Origin: Tubulanus polymorphus
Taxonomy: Eukaryota > Nemertea > Palaeonemertea > Tubulaniformes > Tubulanidae
Direction of reading: 5' to 3'
Assembly (NCBI RefSeq): GCF_964204645.1
Contig: NC_134028.1
Location: 22,478,153 to 22,542,152 of the forward strand
DNA: 64,000 bases
This document shows positions 1-12,784 of this stretch, in pieces (the stretch's first letter is position 1; each line of letters begins with the position of its first letter). A model generated the notes under the pieces. It ran no database searches and was not told the DNA's origin. It worked only from the letters and a program-made list of their open reading frames with translations. Position numbers and translations under genes: made by a program.

Positions 1-950
1 AGGGAAGGATGGCTACGCCAATCCATATCCATATCCATAATCCATATCGTAATCCATATCATACCGGCATTCATAAGTTTATAAGAATGAAAATAAATCA
101 TATCATATCATCTTTAAACTCAATCTACGAAACTATGTTAATTGCATAAGTCATCTGGACCGAATTTAATAGTTATAAAGTATAACCTCCGACCTAATTA
201 TACCTGAAATTTACTAAATTAGTGTGAAATCTTACCGAGATCTATACAACCGACTGTTCCTTCCTTTATCTTCCATGTTCACATGTTTTTGCATATACTA
301 TTGGCGTTAGATGTTATGAATTATGAATTTGATCAAATCAGAATCGCGATCGCATTGAACTTCACTTTACGTGTCTGAGCATTACAGCTCCGTATACGCT
401 GTATTCTTTCCGCCGACTTGTTGCCAGAAGCGGCGCTAGTTTTCATCGGACGTGTAGCGTTTATCATATTTTTCACGGTTAACTCCACGACCGGCACGTT
501 ACAAACAGTTCATTTCTATACGAAACGTACTCTATGGCTTTAGACCTGAGGACCGGGATCCAATCCACGTCACAGTTACACAGTTCAAACCATATACTAA
601 AAAAAAAACTATCCAACCAGGGGCGCGATTGAGCTTTGCCTACCTGGAAAACTGCGCAACTATACAGATTCATATCTATATTTATTACCAGAAATCTATA
701 AAGACTTTATAAATTTTTGTTATAGCAAAATTCATATACTTGTTGATAACGATGACGACTATTTGAAGTCGGTCCCAAAGCCAGATCTATGAGTCCTCGA
801 GGGATACACCCTTCGCGTAAATAGCGAGGAATTTGGCACCCGAATATGGAATTTCTATATATGCGTGCTTTGAATTTTGAGTATTTGAAGATAATCAATT
901 TTAGAGGGCGTTTCGAGCTATTTGGCTAAGCAAACACTAGCGGAATAATG

Positions 951-972
951 AACAACAACAACAACAACAACA
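951..972. repeat. (AAC)7 microsatellite
   Basis: Seven AAC units in otherwise unremarkable A/T-rich sequence. Confidence 0.9.
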
Positions 973-1440
973 GGTTTTCATGCGTGAAATTTAATTAATT
1001 TAAAGCGACGGGTGTTATAAGTGCTACACGTGTTTAGTCGCCTTTCGGACATCTGAATTATGATAAACTTTATCACACTGAGGATTTTAACTCATTTCTG
1101 CTAGAGTTGAGTTGTTTGAAATATTACGGTTTTAATTCAAGTTAAGACGGAGGGAGGGAATCTTGTACGCCTAATAGGCCTGTACATACAGCTTATAATA
1201 GAAGAAAAGGTTTAATTCGTTGACGACACGATACGAGTTCATTGTAGAAACAAAGTTAATAGCGTTATATAATGCAAACCTTTTTCCTATATAGCCAAAA
1301 TTTACCTAAAAAATGTATTTATTTCATAACAGATTTATATATCATACTGCGTATCAAGCTTTTCTTCTGATTTTATAATAAAATCCATATCGACCGCTTC
1401 TTCAATACCAGAGAAGTGATCATAGCGAAGGCTTTACAGT

Positions 1441-1462
1441 CACACACACACACACACACACA
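1441..1462. repeat. (CA)11 microsatellite
   Basis: Eleven uninterrupted CA units. Confidence 0.95.
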
Positions 1463-3942
1463 GAAATTCATTTTCTTTGTCAATTTTGTACACGTTGTTT
1501 ATCATGAAAGCACAATATCAGATCGTAACAATTCGCTAATGACGTGCACTGTCAAGATATGAAACGTTTCGAGTTCGTTTAATGTTTTGAATTTCTAGAA
1601 TTCTGTGTATTCGGTAAACCGATACGCGGAATCGATTGTCGAGAAGTATTTATGTAAAATGCGGATAGGTTCAATTTGAGCTATATTGAAGTGTCGTCGT
1701 TCGGGAAACTCTGAAAGCGCGCTCGTATATGTAAAGAGATGAAATGAATACGTTTACGAAGCGCTTGATTTTCGTCGAAATCCTAGCGGAGAGGAATTCA
1801 ATTCGATATCATCAGCGACGTCAGAAATCATTACCGCTCGATAAGCGACCAAGTGTTGCCCCCGATATCCAATGAACCCCGCACCGCAACTCCGCCTAAA
1901 ATTGACTATATAACTCGAATCGATTTGTCGATGCGTCGACGCAATTTGAACCTCGAATTCCCACGCCTCAGTCGATTTTGATAAATGGCTTTCCGCAGAA
2001 AATAAAACCTGATATCATCGGAAGGATGAACAGTACTTTTTAATTTATTTCAATATTTAGTTCCATTCGATTCAAAGTTAATTTGCTCCTTATAGAAAAA
2101 TTAGCACAGATGATTATCCCAACACCTTGGGTTACATACATTTAAACCATGTAGCCAAAATGATGACCGTGCCATTTTTGGGGTGTCTGGGCGTTGATAA
2201 ACGGCTTTTACAGGCTCCTGACCTCTGTAAATGTCCTTTAGACGATTGTAATTTTGTAACCGACGCATAGAAAAGAGTCTACATATTATTGTACATATTC
2301 GCATAGTGACAAATAAATTTCTGGCAAGTTCATAAGTCCGCTTTTCAGGGGCAAAAACAAACTATTTTACAGCTGCTAGCCCCATTTCGTTAGGGTACTT
2401 TTGTCCTGTATTTTCATGGGTCATTTTTATCCTCTTTAAAAACTATTTATGATGCGTATTCTATCATATCTCGTCGGTCCATAGATGGAGTCTGGCAGTT
2501 TTAGCCACATTAAACCCGTTTGAATCTCGAGTTTTCAGTCATGCAAGAATCGGTTCTAAAATTTGCACCAATGCGAAATGAGAGCGATATGAAAATCGGT
2601 GGCCAGTTTTAGCCACGCGCATAAGAATTCAGGGTTATCGAGAGACATTCTGCACTGGATTAACCAACCGAAATTAGTGAATTGGAATGATTCCTTTGAT
2701 AGACGTCCTATTTTATCAAAACTAAGGTCAAAAGGTTCGGATTTTTCAAACGAAATACTCGTTTGCCGTGGACTATCCTGAATAAATGAACATTAAAGAT
2801 GTGGGCTAATGACAGCGATTCAAGCGGTTTTATTAGCGTAACTAGTTCACCGCTGGTACTATACTTAGAGCTAGAAAACCAGGTGCATCGCTTCAAACGT
2901 GCGGGTTCAGGTGGAGAATATACAAAGAAAAAGAAAATAGTTCGATAAAAAGTGTGTCGGTGATACCTGAAACCGAAACTGTGCCACACCTGAGCTGGTT
3001 AAAATACATACCTGTTAGTTCGGCTTTACGTAATTGGCTTATTTCAGTTAGCGGGATGAAAACAACGAAACATTCTATCTAAAACCGTTGCGTTTAAAAT
3101 CCACCAAGGCGTATTTGAATATGCTTATACACTTATACTTTTTAAGAAATATCCCGAAGCTTCGGATTCTAATGTTCGAAATCCGTCCGATATCGCAACT
3201 TCGTCTAAAGATCGTTAATCGTCTAAAGATTCGTTACTACGTATTAAGTCGGTTCGAACGCGAATATGCGTTGTGTGATCGCGGTGATGACTAGAGCTCT
3301 CGCGCGTAACTGCAACACTGAACGCAAGCGCTCGCAACAGACCGTTACATCAGTTAGCCGCGGCGAACCTTCGTCTAGATATGACGTTAGTGCTCCTACC
3401 GATGGGCGATCATTTTCGACCTCGAAGAAGTTAATAATCGTAGTTGTGTATAGATAACAAAGCCGTTCTCGATCCTCGTCTCATGAGAAATGATAATAAG
3501 AAAAAATGTCTGTATATGAAACGAAGAATGCTTATGGGTGAAGATATCGATATCGGTATCTTTCATAGCGTCCCGATATATCAATCATATGTAATCATGC
3601 TGATATATCACTCGTGGTTAAATAATAGACACTACATTCCAACCCCAGAACACTAAAAATGATGAAATGTGGAGCCGCTGTGTCCGAACTAGAAGTATAG
3701 GTTATTTACGCGCAAACTGGTGACGAGGTGCCCAAAGATACAGGCACTATATTGCTGTGCAAAATACGACGCACGCAACGATGACGTACAACACCGAATT
3801 GTTGAAATATTCATTCCCCCTCCCAAAAAATATGGGCATCATAGCATCAAATGGTGACGTAAATATGTACAACGGGCGAACCAAAGAATATATGGCTTGA
3901 TTTATTCAAAATACTGACGGAGTCAGACTCTACTGGGTCCCA

Positions 3943-4516
3943 GGGGCCGGTTGCATAGTCATGGCTTAGACTTAAGACCAGTCTAAGACCAACTTGGTTC
4001 TATAGCCAATCTAACAACTTAAGACCAGTCTTACGATTTAAGACCACTTTTGGACTGAAGTCACGACTGTGCAACTGGCCCCGGGAGAACTAGGAAAACG
4101 TGGTACCTTTTTTTGAAAACTGGGCCCAGTTGCACAGACGTCACTTAAGTCCAAAAGTGGTCTCAACTCTTAAGACTGGCCACAGGTTGTTAGAATTGGC
4201 TTCAGAACTGAGTTGGTCTTAGACTGGTCCTAAATATAAGCCATGGATGTGCAACCGGCCCTCAGGGCCAAGTTTCACAAACAAGTTAAACTCAAATTTT
4301 TGGTGTAATTGCCATTGGTTAGTTCATGTTTTCAATGAGGACAACGATTCAAACATTTTCGTGAAACCGGGCCGGGCCCAGGGGCCAGTTGCACAGTCGT
4401 GACTTAAGTCCATAATTGGTCTTAGATCTTAAGACTGGTCGTTGTTAGATTGGCTATAGAACGAAGTTAGTCTTAGACTGGTCTTAAGTCTAAGCCATGA
4501 CTATGCAACTGGCCCC
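3943..4516. mobile_element. Cluster of three palindromic CAGTTGCA MITEs
   Basis: Three copies lie in a row: 3943-4083, 4122-4260 and 4381-4516. Each runs between GGCCAGTTGCAYAGTC-type ends. One end reads CATGGCTTAGACTTAAGACC and the other GTGACTTAAGTCCAAAAGTG. The first copy is inverted relative to the other two. The core repeats CTTAAGAC/GTCTTAAG motifs, so each copy can fold on itself. Between copies two and three (4265-4375) is an unrelated short inverted element (TTTCACAAACAAGTTAAACTC...). Confidence 0.65.
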
Positions 4517-4702
4517 CTGGTGTTTAAATTCGGGGTATCCAATCTAAGAAAATCGAGGTATATTATACCCTTGGGTACCGCTGGTTTTTGACTGTTCCAG
4601 CATGATATATATTTACAATGATCACCTTACAACTGTAAGATCGTCCCATCCTCTCCCGAAAATAATAATGATTAATAATAAATCATTAATTCGTAAATAA
4701 AG

Positions 4703-4728
4703 AATAATAATAATAATAATAATAATAG
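4703..4728. repeat. (AAT)n microsatellite
   Basis: Eight to nine AAT units, preceded by AATAAT-rich sequence from 4660. Confidence 0.9.
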
Positions 4729-5172
4729 AAATAATGACCGAACACGCGTACTATTGAACTATGACGTAGTTTTTACGTGAGGAACAGACGGCGTTTTAAT
4801 TAACGGCTATTGATGACTAGAAACGATCGCGTTATTCACACGACATAGCGTGTGAGGGTAACACGAAACGGTTAACAATACACCGCGGCTCGTCCACCAG
4901 GACTGACTGATTGATTGATTCGGACGTACACATACATCCATTCGCGTTCGGGTTATCGATATCCGAGATTCGATTACCGGCGACATCGGTTGTTCATCGC
5001 TACACGCATCTTATGAGCGTAAAACGCATTAGAGGCACATTTCGTTAAAAAAACATCTGATCTGTTAATAGGCCCGTCATAGGCCATATATACTATGATA
5101 AATGATTCGGACCATGTTAGACAAAAGATGAGACACTCAATATTCACAATGATCTCTTTTTACTTAGCACGG

Positions 5173-5370
5173 AAACGCCATGTTAGAAACTGTTTCGAAC
5201 GCCATGTGAGAATTAACTGTTTCGAACGCCATGTTAAAATCAACTTTTCGAACGCCTTGTTAAAATTAACTGTTTTGAACGCCACGTTAAAATCATTTTT
5301 TCGAACGCCATGTTAAAATCAACTTTTCGAACGCCATGTTTATAAGTCAACTTTTCGAAAGCCATGTCAA
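5173..5370 (+). repeat. Minisatellite, about seven copies of a 26-33 bp unit
   Basis: The unit is GAACGCCATGTTAAAATCAA followed by CTTTTC, with spacing that varies by a few bases and scattered substitutions. It encodes nothing plausible. Although it repeats at CRISPR-like intervals, the whole unit is conserved. Confidence 0.75.
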
Positions 5371-7171
5371 TACATCACATACCGTTTCAACGTAGTTTTC
5401 TACATGTTGTAACGCGCTCCCCTTATGGCAATGCAAAAACCAGCCTTTAGTTTAGACCTGGCGTTTTCGAGTTAGGTAACACAAAATTGTTGGAAATCAC
5501 GCGTTTTGTTTTTCTTAGAAATTTCACCCGAATCAGCAATCACTCGCTACGTATATGAACCGTTTAATCATGCAATCAGACGGTCGATTAATCATTGCGA
5601 TGGGAATATAATAGCCTGTTCTTAAAATATAATTCCAGCCAGCAATAGAAAGATGCAATTGATATCGAGAGGAGGGAATAAATTTAAAGCCTAAAGCTAT
5701 TTACGCGCGGTAGTTGTAACTGCGTAAAGTCTACAGCGCGACCGTGACATCCGCAATACCCGTGATCCGCCGCCATTAATTATAGTATTTGCGCCGTATT
5801 TTAAGCCGAATGAAATTCTTCGATAGATAATAAAACACAAGCCGCAGAACAAGACAACAAAAAACGAAGAAAATATCGTCAATAACCGCACGTCGAACAG
5901 ACGCGAGATATGATTTACGTGTCTGTTCTATACGGCAAAATCGATACGTTTCTCAGCGCGATTATTTTTCGTCTCGAGTTTAATAGAAATCCACTCTTAT
6001 TGCGCTCGGTCGAATCGACGCGCGATAATGGTTTAATAAATGATCAAAGTAAACTGATTGATTTAACTCGAACCGGTTTCATTAGACGGCATTTCGCGCA
6101 GGAGCGTGTGTGCGTATAGCTATAGCCCCCGATCGACGATATCGACGCGATTTCGAGCAATGCCCGGATAGTGATTTATTGCACCTGGAATCGCTATGAA
6201 CAATACTTTTTTTTCGTCAGACGGTAATGATTAATAGCATACGCTTTTTGTTTGAATTATTGATCGGACTTTTACGGTGGCTGATTCGGGTCACAAAATA
6301 TCTCTAATCGATAAAGAGGGAAAAAAGTGTCTTTGATTTGAATAAAAAGTGGTCTTTTCAGCGGTCGCTCTAAACGACTTTACAAATAAAAAAATTGTCA
6401 TGACCTTCAAGTTGATTTCGACGGGTTCCTGAAAACGGATTTCTTCTTTTTAATGGCTTGGAAATATTTGGCCCGAATCAATCGGTAGACACGAAGAAAA
6501 TAGACGATACGATTGAAAGCCTTTTAAATCTGTTCAGATAAATATATAGCGGGAACATCGAGTCAAAGAACCGGTCCGACGATTTGCTATAAAAAATGTC
6601 GTTTAAGTAAGTAATCTCTTCGTAAGAAGGTAACGTGTACATTTCTATCATCCGTCTCCAAACTCGTATGTCCCCGAGAACACCGCTCATCGGAGTCACC
6701 CTAATGCGGTCGTTTATGCTACACAGTAACGACCGACGAAGCGCTATGAAATCTGATAGCGGGCCCACGTCCAAGAGAGGGGCAGATAGAAATATGGGAT
6801 TGCATTAGAGGTATTGTTTCGAGCGGGTTGTGATATTGTGGCATGATGTTTCACGCCGCACGACTGACAGGCATATGTCGTATGGCCGTATCAATTAGCT
6901 CGCTGCCTTGTATACATTCGTCTTAACGCGGTTTAGTTTTATACGTCCTCGTAGATCTACTTACGCGGAAAGTAGAACATGCGCGATTCGGGTGTGACTA
7001 GCGTCGAGCAAAAGGGCGCTTAGGTGTCAACTACGCGGTGGTCACTGGCGATCCTAGGGCCGACCTGCGCCCGGCTTAATGGCGTCGAGTTGAGGAGAGG
7101 CTGCAATCTTTTTGAGGAAGTTCGGTTACGTTTAAGCGAATAGTAAGTTTGAAACGATATAGCCTTCACCT

Positions 7172-7426
7172 CAGGGGCGGATCGAGGCGGATTCCAGGAG
7201 GAATGCTATCTCTGAAAAAAAATGTGTCTCCTTTTAAACACTGCTATCCAAAATCATTCCGAAATAAAGAATCAGCAGTTAAACTCCTACGTCGCTGAAT
7301 TTTAAATCACACTTGGTTAAATGCAGGAAATGCATCTGCAGGCTTCTATTTTTCGACCGGAATCCCCCATGCGTACTTCTATTTTTCGACCGGAATCCCC
7401 CATGCGTAATCCTGGAACCACCCCTG
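7172..7426. mobile_element. hAT-like MITE, copy 1
   Basis: The element starts CAGGGGCGGATCGAGG and ends CCTGGAACCACCCCTG, an imperfect terminal inverted repeat of the CAGGGGCGGATCCAGG type. Flanks are an exact 5-bp duplication CACCT (7167-7171 and 7427-7431). Inside, a 33-bp unit starting CTTCTATTTTTCGACCGG is duplicated in tandem (7343-7375 and 7376-7408). CAGGGGYGG termini are usual in hAT elements; the 5-bp duplication points to the hAT5-type group rather than classic 8-bp hAT. Confidence 0.72.
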
Positions 7427-7802
7427 CACCTGATACCCGCCCGAGAGATCTCAGCCCGTCGGTAAACGCGAGTTGTGTTTAAAAAACTGCCTATTGTGCT
7501 TAAGTAACAAAGCACAGAAAGATGTTTATTTGTACTAAATATACTTCCTAAACGTAGCAAACAACAATATTATTACTGCAAAGAGACGGGGAGGAAGTCG
7601 ACTAAACTCTTAGCTCGTCGATTCGGTTGGCATCTTAACAAAAAATATTCATCTCGCTCTGATATCGTGTTGTAGACTGATGTGTGCGGAAACTACTGAA
7701 GCGCGATTATCAAATTCCATTTAGTAGATCTTGTGTGATAATGAGGGATCTGACACAATCTGATCGGATGAATTAGGGTTTGGGGAGCATTTGGTGCTTC
7801 TT

Positions 7803-7965
7803 TAAATTCCCTACCGCAGGGCATTACTACCAGGTTCTATGTTTCTTCCCAATTTGGGAGAGAGCTCGGGGAAACTCAGTCAACACACCAGGGTTCGAAC
7901 CCATAAAATCCTGGATAGACGAGACCAGCGACCGGCTGCTTAAACCACTCTCCTTCATCATTCGG
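7803..7965 (-). mobile_element. tRNA-derived SINE, family B, copy 1
   Basis: Read on the minus strand: GAGAGTGGTTTAAGCAGCCG (A-box-like), GTCGCTGGTCTCGTC, then GGGTTCGAACCCTGGTG (B box), and a tRNA-unrelated body ending near ACCTGGTAGTAATGCCCTG. It matches the copy at 43785-43965 over both head and body. Confidence 0.65.
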
Positions 7966-8469
7966 TGTTTGTGATCAAAGTTTAATGATAAATCTCCGTG
8001 GTTGAACATAAATAGAAAGTCATGGCAGATTAATAACAATCGGCGAGGTCATTTATCGTTATTTTACATCGTACGAAATTGAATCCGACGTATATGGCTG
8101 CTTTGCGGCCATATTATATATTTTTTCCTGCTCCCCGTCGAAAATCGAACATCGGCTAAACTAATGACGAAAGATGAAAGTATCGCGAGTCGCCGTTACC
8201 TTTTCCGTTCGTCGATAGAATCATCGTGTCCTTTAAAGAATATTACTCGCATATTAGATATGGCCGAGTTTTATTACGACCAGAAAAAGAAATTAGCTGA
8301 AGCTTCGATCGTAGGAATGCGATATGTCATTCCCTTTTAGAACGACCATCAAAGATATGATGATGTTGTAGGGAGTATGTTAGTGTGCTAATCATAACGC
8401 TTGACCTTTATATCGAGAAAACCTGAATCCGTGACGTGTGTTTGTAAACCTTTACATGTATATAAGATC

Positions 8470-8832
8470 TGAGGCACGGTCGTGACTTAAATCAAAAGAG
8501 ACAGTCTTAAGTTGTTAGATTGATCAAAGAACCAAGCTTTTATAGGCTACTGGTCTATAATGGTTAGATCGGCTACTAACAGGACTAAATTAAGTGTAGA
8601 CTGATCTTCAGGTGTTCGATTGGCTATAGGGCTAAAATGAGCTTTGACTTGTCGTAAGCTGTTAGATTGGCTATAATGACTAAAATAAGCTTGAGAATAG
8701 TCTTAAGTAGTTGGATTGGCCGTACAACTAAACTAAGCTGAGACTGGTTCTTGAGATGTTAGATTGGCTATTTGACTAGATAAGCTTTGACTGGTCTAAA
8801 GAACCAAGATGGTCTTTGCAATGACTGGACAA
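8470..8832. mobile_element. CAGTTGCA-family MITE with an amplified interior
   Basis: The outer parts resemble the 3943-4516 family (GGTCGTGACTTAAATC at the left, GACAACTGGCCAC at the right). The interior repeats a unit of about 60 bp about five times, recognisable by GTTAGATTGGCTATA..ACTAAAATAAGC and then GACTGGTCTTAAG. A MITE interior has been expanded into a small satellite-like array. Confidence 0.6.
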
Positions 8833-9929
8833 CTGGCCACAGATGATTTTCAATTGGTGGCCATGTTTTTCCTATCGATACGGATTGTTTAGGCTGTCAT
8901 CATTATTTTTTGACGGTTCGACGACTTTAAACCGCGAGATTGCGCAGCTATCAATCCTCACACGGATAAACGATCCATTCGTCGGGCGAACGACGGGTCC
9001 CGCGAGAAATCCATAACCTCTCCCCCGGCGTTATTACTACTATAGAAAGGAGCGCGCGTTTTGCGGTCGAATTTTTCAATTTGAAATAATCACCGCCGCG
9101 ATCCGACGCACAGAAAAAGGCCGTCGATCGTTTTTTAATCAGCGTAATCACCGTATCGTCGACGGTTCCGTGATCATACGGCGACGGACTTATTGAAATT
9201 CCGTAAATGCGATTATGCCGCGCTATATAGCTCTAATTCAGTTCGCCGATATGAATACGCCACGGCGACGACTCCCGTTTTTTCGACTTCAGCCGCGAAC
9301 GCATCGCATCTGCCGATTTACGCTGTAATTCGCGCCGAAAATATTCACCAAGCGGAAATCGCACTCACGACAGTTCATCCCTCGCGGGGATACGAAGTCA
9401 CTAGCATCACGTACACGGATGAATGATTATGTAGCCAGGAGCGCACAGTGTACGTGCGTACATCGTTGTCTGACCGATAGGAGATCACCCGGAGTCGATC
9501 AGTCAGTCGTAAGTAAATACACGCGGATACCGATTAGACCCAAGCGCGCGGTCAACGGCCGTCATTCTATCGGGCCATTTCGTCGTCGATACGTAGTGCT
9601 GATACGAAAACGGCTCGAATCAGAAGCTCGGCAACAAAGCGATATCTAACGACCCCGAGTAATTACATATCAATTCTAAAACCATTACACATTACTATTG
9701 GCCCCTGGATTAATAGCCACGAGGGACCGGCTCATCGGCATTATATCTTAACTGAGGGTAAACTTATTTCATTGTCGATTGAGTCTTAACCGAGATAAGT
9801 TGATATAACGCAACAAAACTTTGGGCCAGAAGTCGACTTAAGCCCGTTCTATTCATGCCCGTGATGGTATTTTTCACGAGCAAATCTCATAGATGAAAGT
9901 TTGAATTCAGTAGACCTTACAAAGGACCC

Positions 9930-10062
9930 CTGTTGTACACTGCAATTGCGCAGTCGTAAGACCATCTAAAGCCAATCTATAACAACCTATGACTACAGTC
10001 CTAAGATTTGAGACTATACTTTCGGACTCAAGTAACGACTGTGATATTGGGCCCAACAGTCT
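9930..10062. mobile_element. Degenerate CAGTTGCA-family MITE
   Basis: CAATTGCGCAGTCGTAAGACC at the left and GGACTCAAGTAACGACTGTG at the right flank CCAATCTATAACAACCTATG. This is the order of the 3943-4516 family with many changes. Confidence 0.45.
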
Positions 10063-10233
10063 CTGGAGAACAGCGAAATTATCAACTCGTCAAAAAGATC
10101 TGCCTACGCTTATAAGATACATTTACACATTTGATAGATTTATATCCAAATATATTCTACATAAATAAATGAAGATTCGTAGACTGGAGCCGTGTTAATT
10201 ATTCTGGTGCAGAATGAATGAGACCGACTATTT

Positions 10234-10334
10234 TATTTGATGCACGAGCTTTCGCTACTAGTGCATACTGAATGGATCTTATCCACCTGATGAAGGTACT
10301 ATGCACTAGTAGCGAAAGCTCGTGCGTCAAATAA
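10234..10334. mobile_element. Hairpin element of about 100 bp with CTGATGA...GAAA core
   Basis: The ends TTTGATGCACGAGCTTTCGC, then TACTAGTGCATA, and TATGCACTAGTAGCG, then AAAGCTCGTGCGTCAAAT, form a long inverted repeat. On the plus strand CTGATGA (10287-10293), A, GGTACTATGCACTAGTAGC, GAAA (10314-10317). A degenerate second copy of the right half lies at 10409-10450. Confidence 0.6.
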
Positions 10335-11068
10335 ACTAGTAAAACTCTTAAGTACTGCTCGTCGCGTTGTATCTATTCTATACCCGGTTAAAACGTGAAT
10401 CACCTGATGAAGTTATTTATTTATTTAGCTCGTGCGTCTGATAAAATAGTTAACCTATAAAGTACTACGCGTCTCGCTGTAGTTATAAATACATGAAGGA
10501 AACGGAGCGGTTTATTATTCGAGGAGTTTCCGGGCTTAAAAACTAACGACGATTCATTAATTCCTGCTCGAATGAAATAAGACGAAGTATTCGATCATCG
10601 CTGGAAGGCGTTCGTCTTCCGCTAATTTGTCATTTTTTGACGTTAGCGAATCGTGTAAGCGTTTAATTCGGGCGCGATTTTCGACGCAAATATAGCGCCG
10701 ACCGCGAACAACGAAACAAAGGATATCCAGGCTCGAAATACGTCTCGATCGATGCTTTCCATCGCGGTGTCTATAAGCAAAGCAGGAAATATCAAAAAAT
10801 GACGGATGATGTCGATGATGATCGCGGTGGAAGTTTGTTCACCTCGGATGAAGGCGCGCCAGACGCATTTTTTCAATGTTGATAAATGATGGCTTCTCTT
10901 CTGCGGTCAGGTCGCATATATACATGCTATATTTCGAAGTTAACTTTACTCTAATTCAAAAGAAAACTAACAAATTAATAATCTTACGGTAACCGAAAAG
11001 AACGAATTTACGTACGAAGATTGATCTCCCCTAATCACATACTGAAAATTTTTACTTAACATGGGGGC

Positions 11069-11694
11069 TGTTATGGGTATGGCTTCTCCACCTATGTTAT
11101 GGTCCGTAATCTACCAGTGTTGTGGTAATGATTTCTCTCGACGATGTTGCGAGGGACACTCTCTTAGATCAGATCTCAGTCCTTGGTCTTGACTTCTACA
11201 CGGCTCCCAGATATAACTTAACAATTTCTAAAGTTATCTTTCGTTGATTTTCTCTTACCAGATGTATACAGATCATTCCCCGGAGCTCTCCCTAAACCTC
11301 TTCTCTCCAGTCTCCCTCTAAAGTTTTCTTAAACCCTTTTATATTATTCTATCTGGCCCTATGTGCAGGCCCTCTTCCACACATGGCCTGGAATTCATGG
11401 ATTGTGACGTATTCATACGTAACAACATTCCTCCCATCCATGTATGGATGATGACGTATCTGCACGCGTCACAATTATCTATAAATATCCCTTTGCACTC
11501 ATCAGAGTCCATGGCCGCACCATATTAGGTTTACCTACGTAGACACATACGTCACTTTCAGACTTGTTTATCTATATTACTTCTATTTATGTTTATGTAT
11601 GACGTACGCATCAACGCGCGTTATCTGGCAATAACAACACTGGCCATGAACTCCAGCTTCCGTACATCTAAACTACTAAACTATCTGCACAACA
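11069..11694 (+). mobile_element. Candidate solo LTR (626 bp)
   Basis: The segment starts TGTTATGG and ends CACAACA, giving the TGTT/AACA inverted ends of an LTR. It is flanked by a 4-bp direct repeat GGGC (11065-11068 and 11695-11698). A TATA box (TATAAATA, 11480-11487) lies two-thirds of the way along, where the U3/R border of an LTR would be. There is no second LTR and no gag-pol sequence nearby, so it would be a recombined solo copy. No polyadenylation signal is clear. Orientation is inferred from the TATA box. Confidence 0.55.
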
Positions 11695-12784
11695 GGGCCC
11701 GTGACAGAACTATACATAGATAGCAAACTAGTAAAGTACCGATATGATCATTTCGAAACGTAAGCGTTCCGTGCCCGAATAGGGGTCCATTTTCTTTTGA
11801 ATATAGTTCATTCCTGAAGATGAATTATGTAATTTATAGTCAGCTTTGAGGAAACTTTCCGGACTTCATCTTCTCGATTGATACGTGTAGGATTCTATAT
11901 ATAAAGTCAAATATATTTAACAAATTTATTTTCGGTCCTATTCGTGAAGCATGGTCGACATGGTCGGAAATCCAGAGCAGCTGGAAAATAGTGACGACTC
12001 GACTAGCAGCTTCGGATACCAAAACCGGGGACTGTCTTTATTTTACGCACAAACTGTTTATATACATTGAGATACAAGCATGTGTAGACAATATGGAGAG
12101 TTTAAAAAAAAACCAAAGAAACCAGAAACCAAGAGCAATCACACGCAGACATAGAGATGATAGATGAAATATACAACAAGAATAGCTGCTGATGATTATC
12201 ATCAGTGACTTTTGGTGTTGTTAAATACATACGTGGAAATAATATGGAGCTTCTCGGCGTTATCACGAGAACGATTCTACAGACATCGCACCGCACCGCG
12301 ACGCCCACCTGTACTGTTTACTGCTGGCTATTAATGATAAACTTGTTATGGGAGTAAACACAGTCGCGTACAAATGACTGATTGTCACCGGGTCAATTTG
12401 GTCCACGTCGTCGACGAGCTGGATTTTTTTTTGTACGGGTGGTATCGTATTGAATCGAGGCTGCGGCTAATGTACAATGATGTCTGGGTGTGAGACGACT
12501 CAACGTTGTGTGTGTCGTCAGAAAGCGCGCACTTCTTTCCGATCAATTAAGAATTTATATCGCGATCACTATAACGAATATACGAATGACGGCCGTCGCT
12601 TCATGCGTCGATCAGATCGATCGCGATGAATTGCAAGCGTCGCTAATTTCACTGAGTTCATCGACCTCTCCAAGTGGAACGGCTTTAATCAACTGCACTT
12701 TTAAATATGTCATTCACGCCGAAAATGAAAAAAATGATGAAAAAAATTTTTTCAACAGCAGTGTCTGGACGATGTATCTCCCCG

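Larger units (their letters stand above)
1..3942. other. Intergenic, no gene recognised
   Basis: A/T-rich sequence with two small microsatellites (951, 1441) and a degenerate CCATAT/AATC repeat at 20-60. Open frames are all short and without recognisable motifs. The phrase GGCAGTTTTAGCCAC occurs twice (about 2493 and 2601), hinting at an old repeat. I see no exon. Confidence 0.5.
4517..7171. other. Intergenic, no gene recognised
   Basis: Holds the microsatellite at 4703 and the minisatellite at 5173. A short open frame at 5910-6119 (plus) and one at 6478-6774 (minus, 98 codons) have no recognisable domain and no supporting splice signals. Nothing else stands out. Confidence 0.5.

Noticed and set aside
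5173-5370. Regularly spaced repeat resembling a CRISPR array
   Set aside because: The whole unit is conserved with no unique spacers, and the sequence is from an animal genome; it is a minisatellite.
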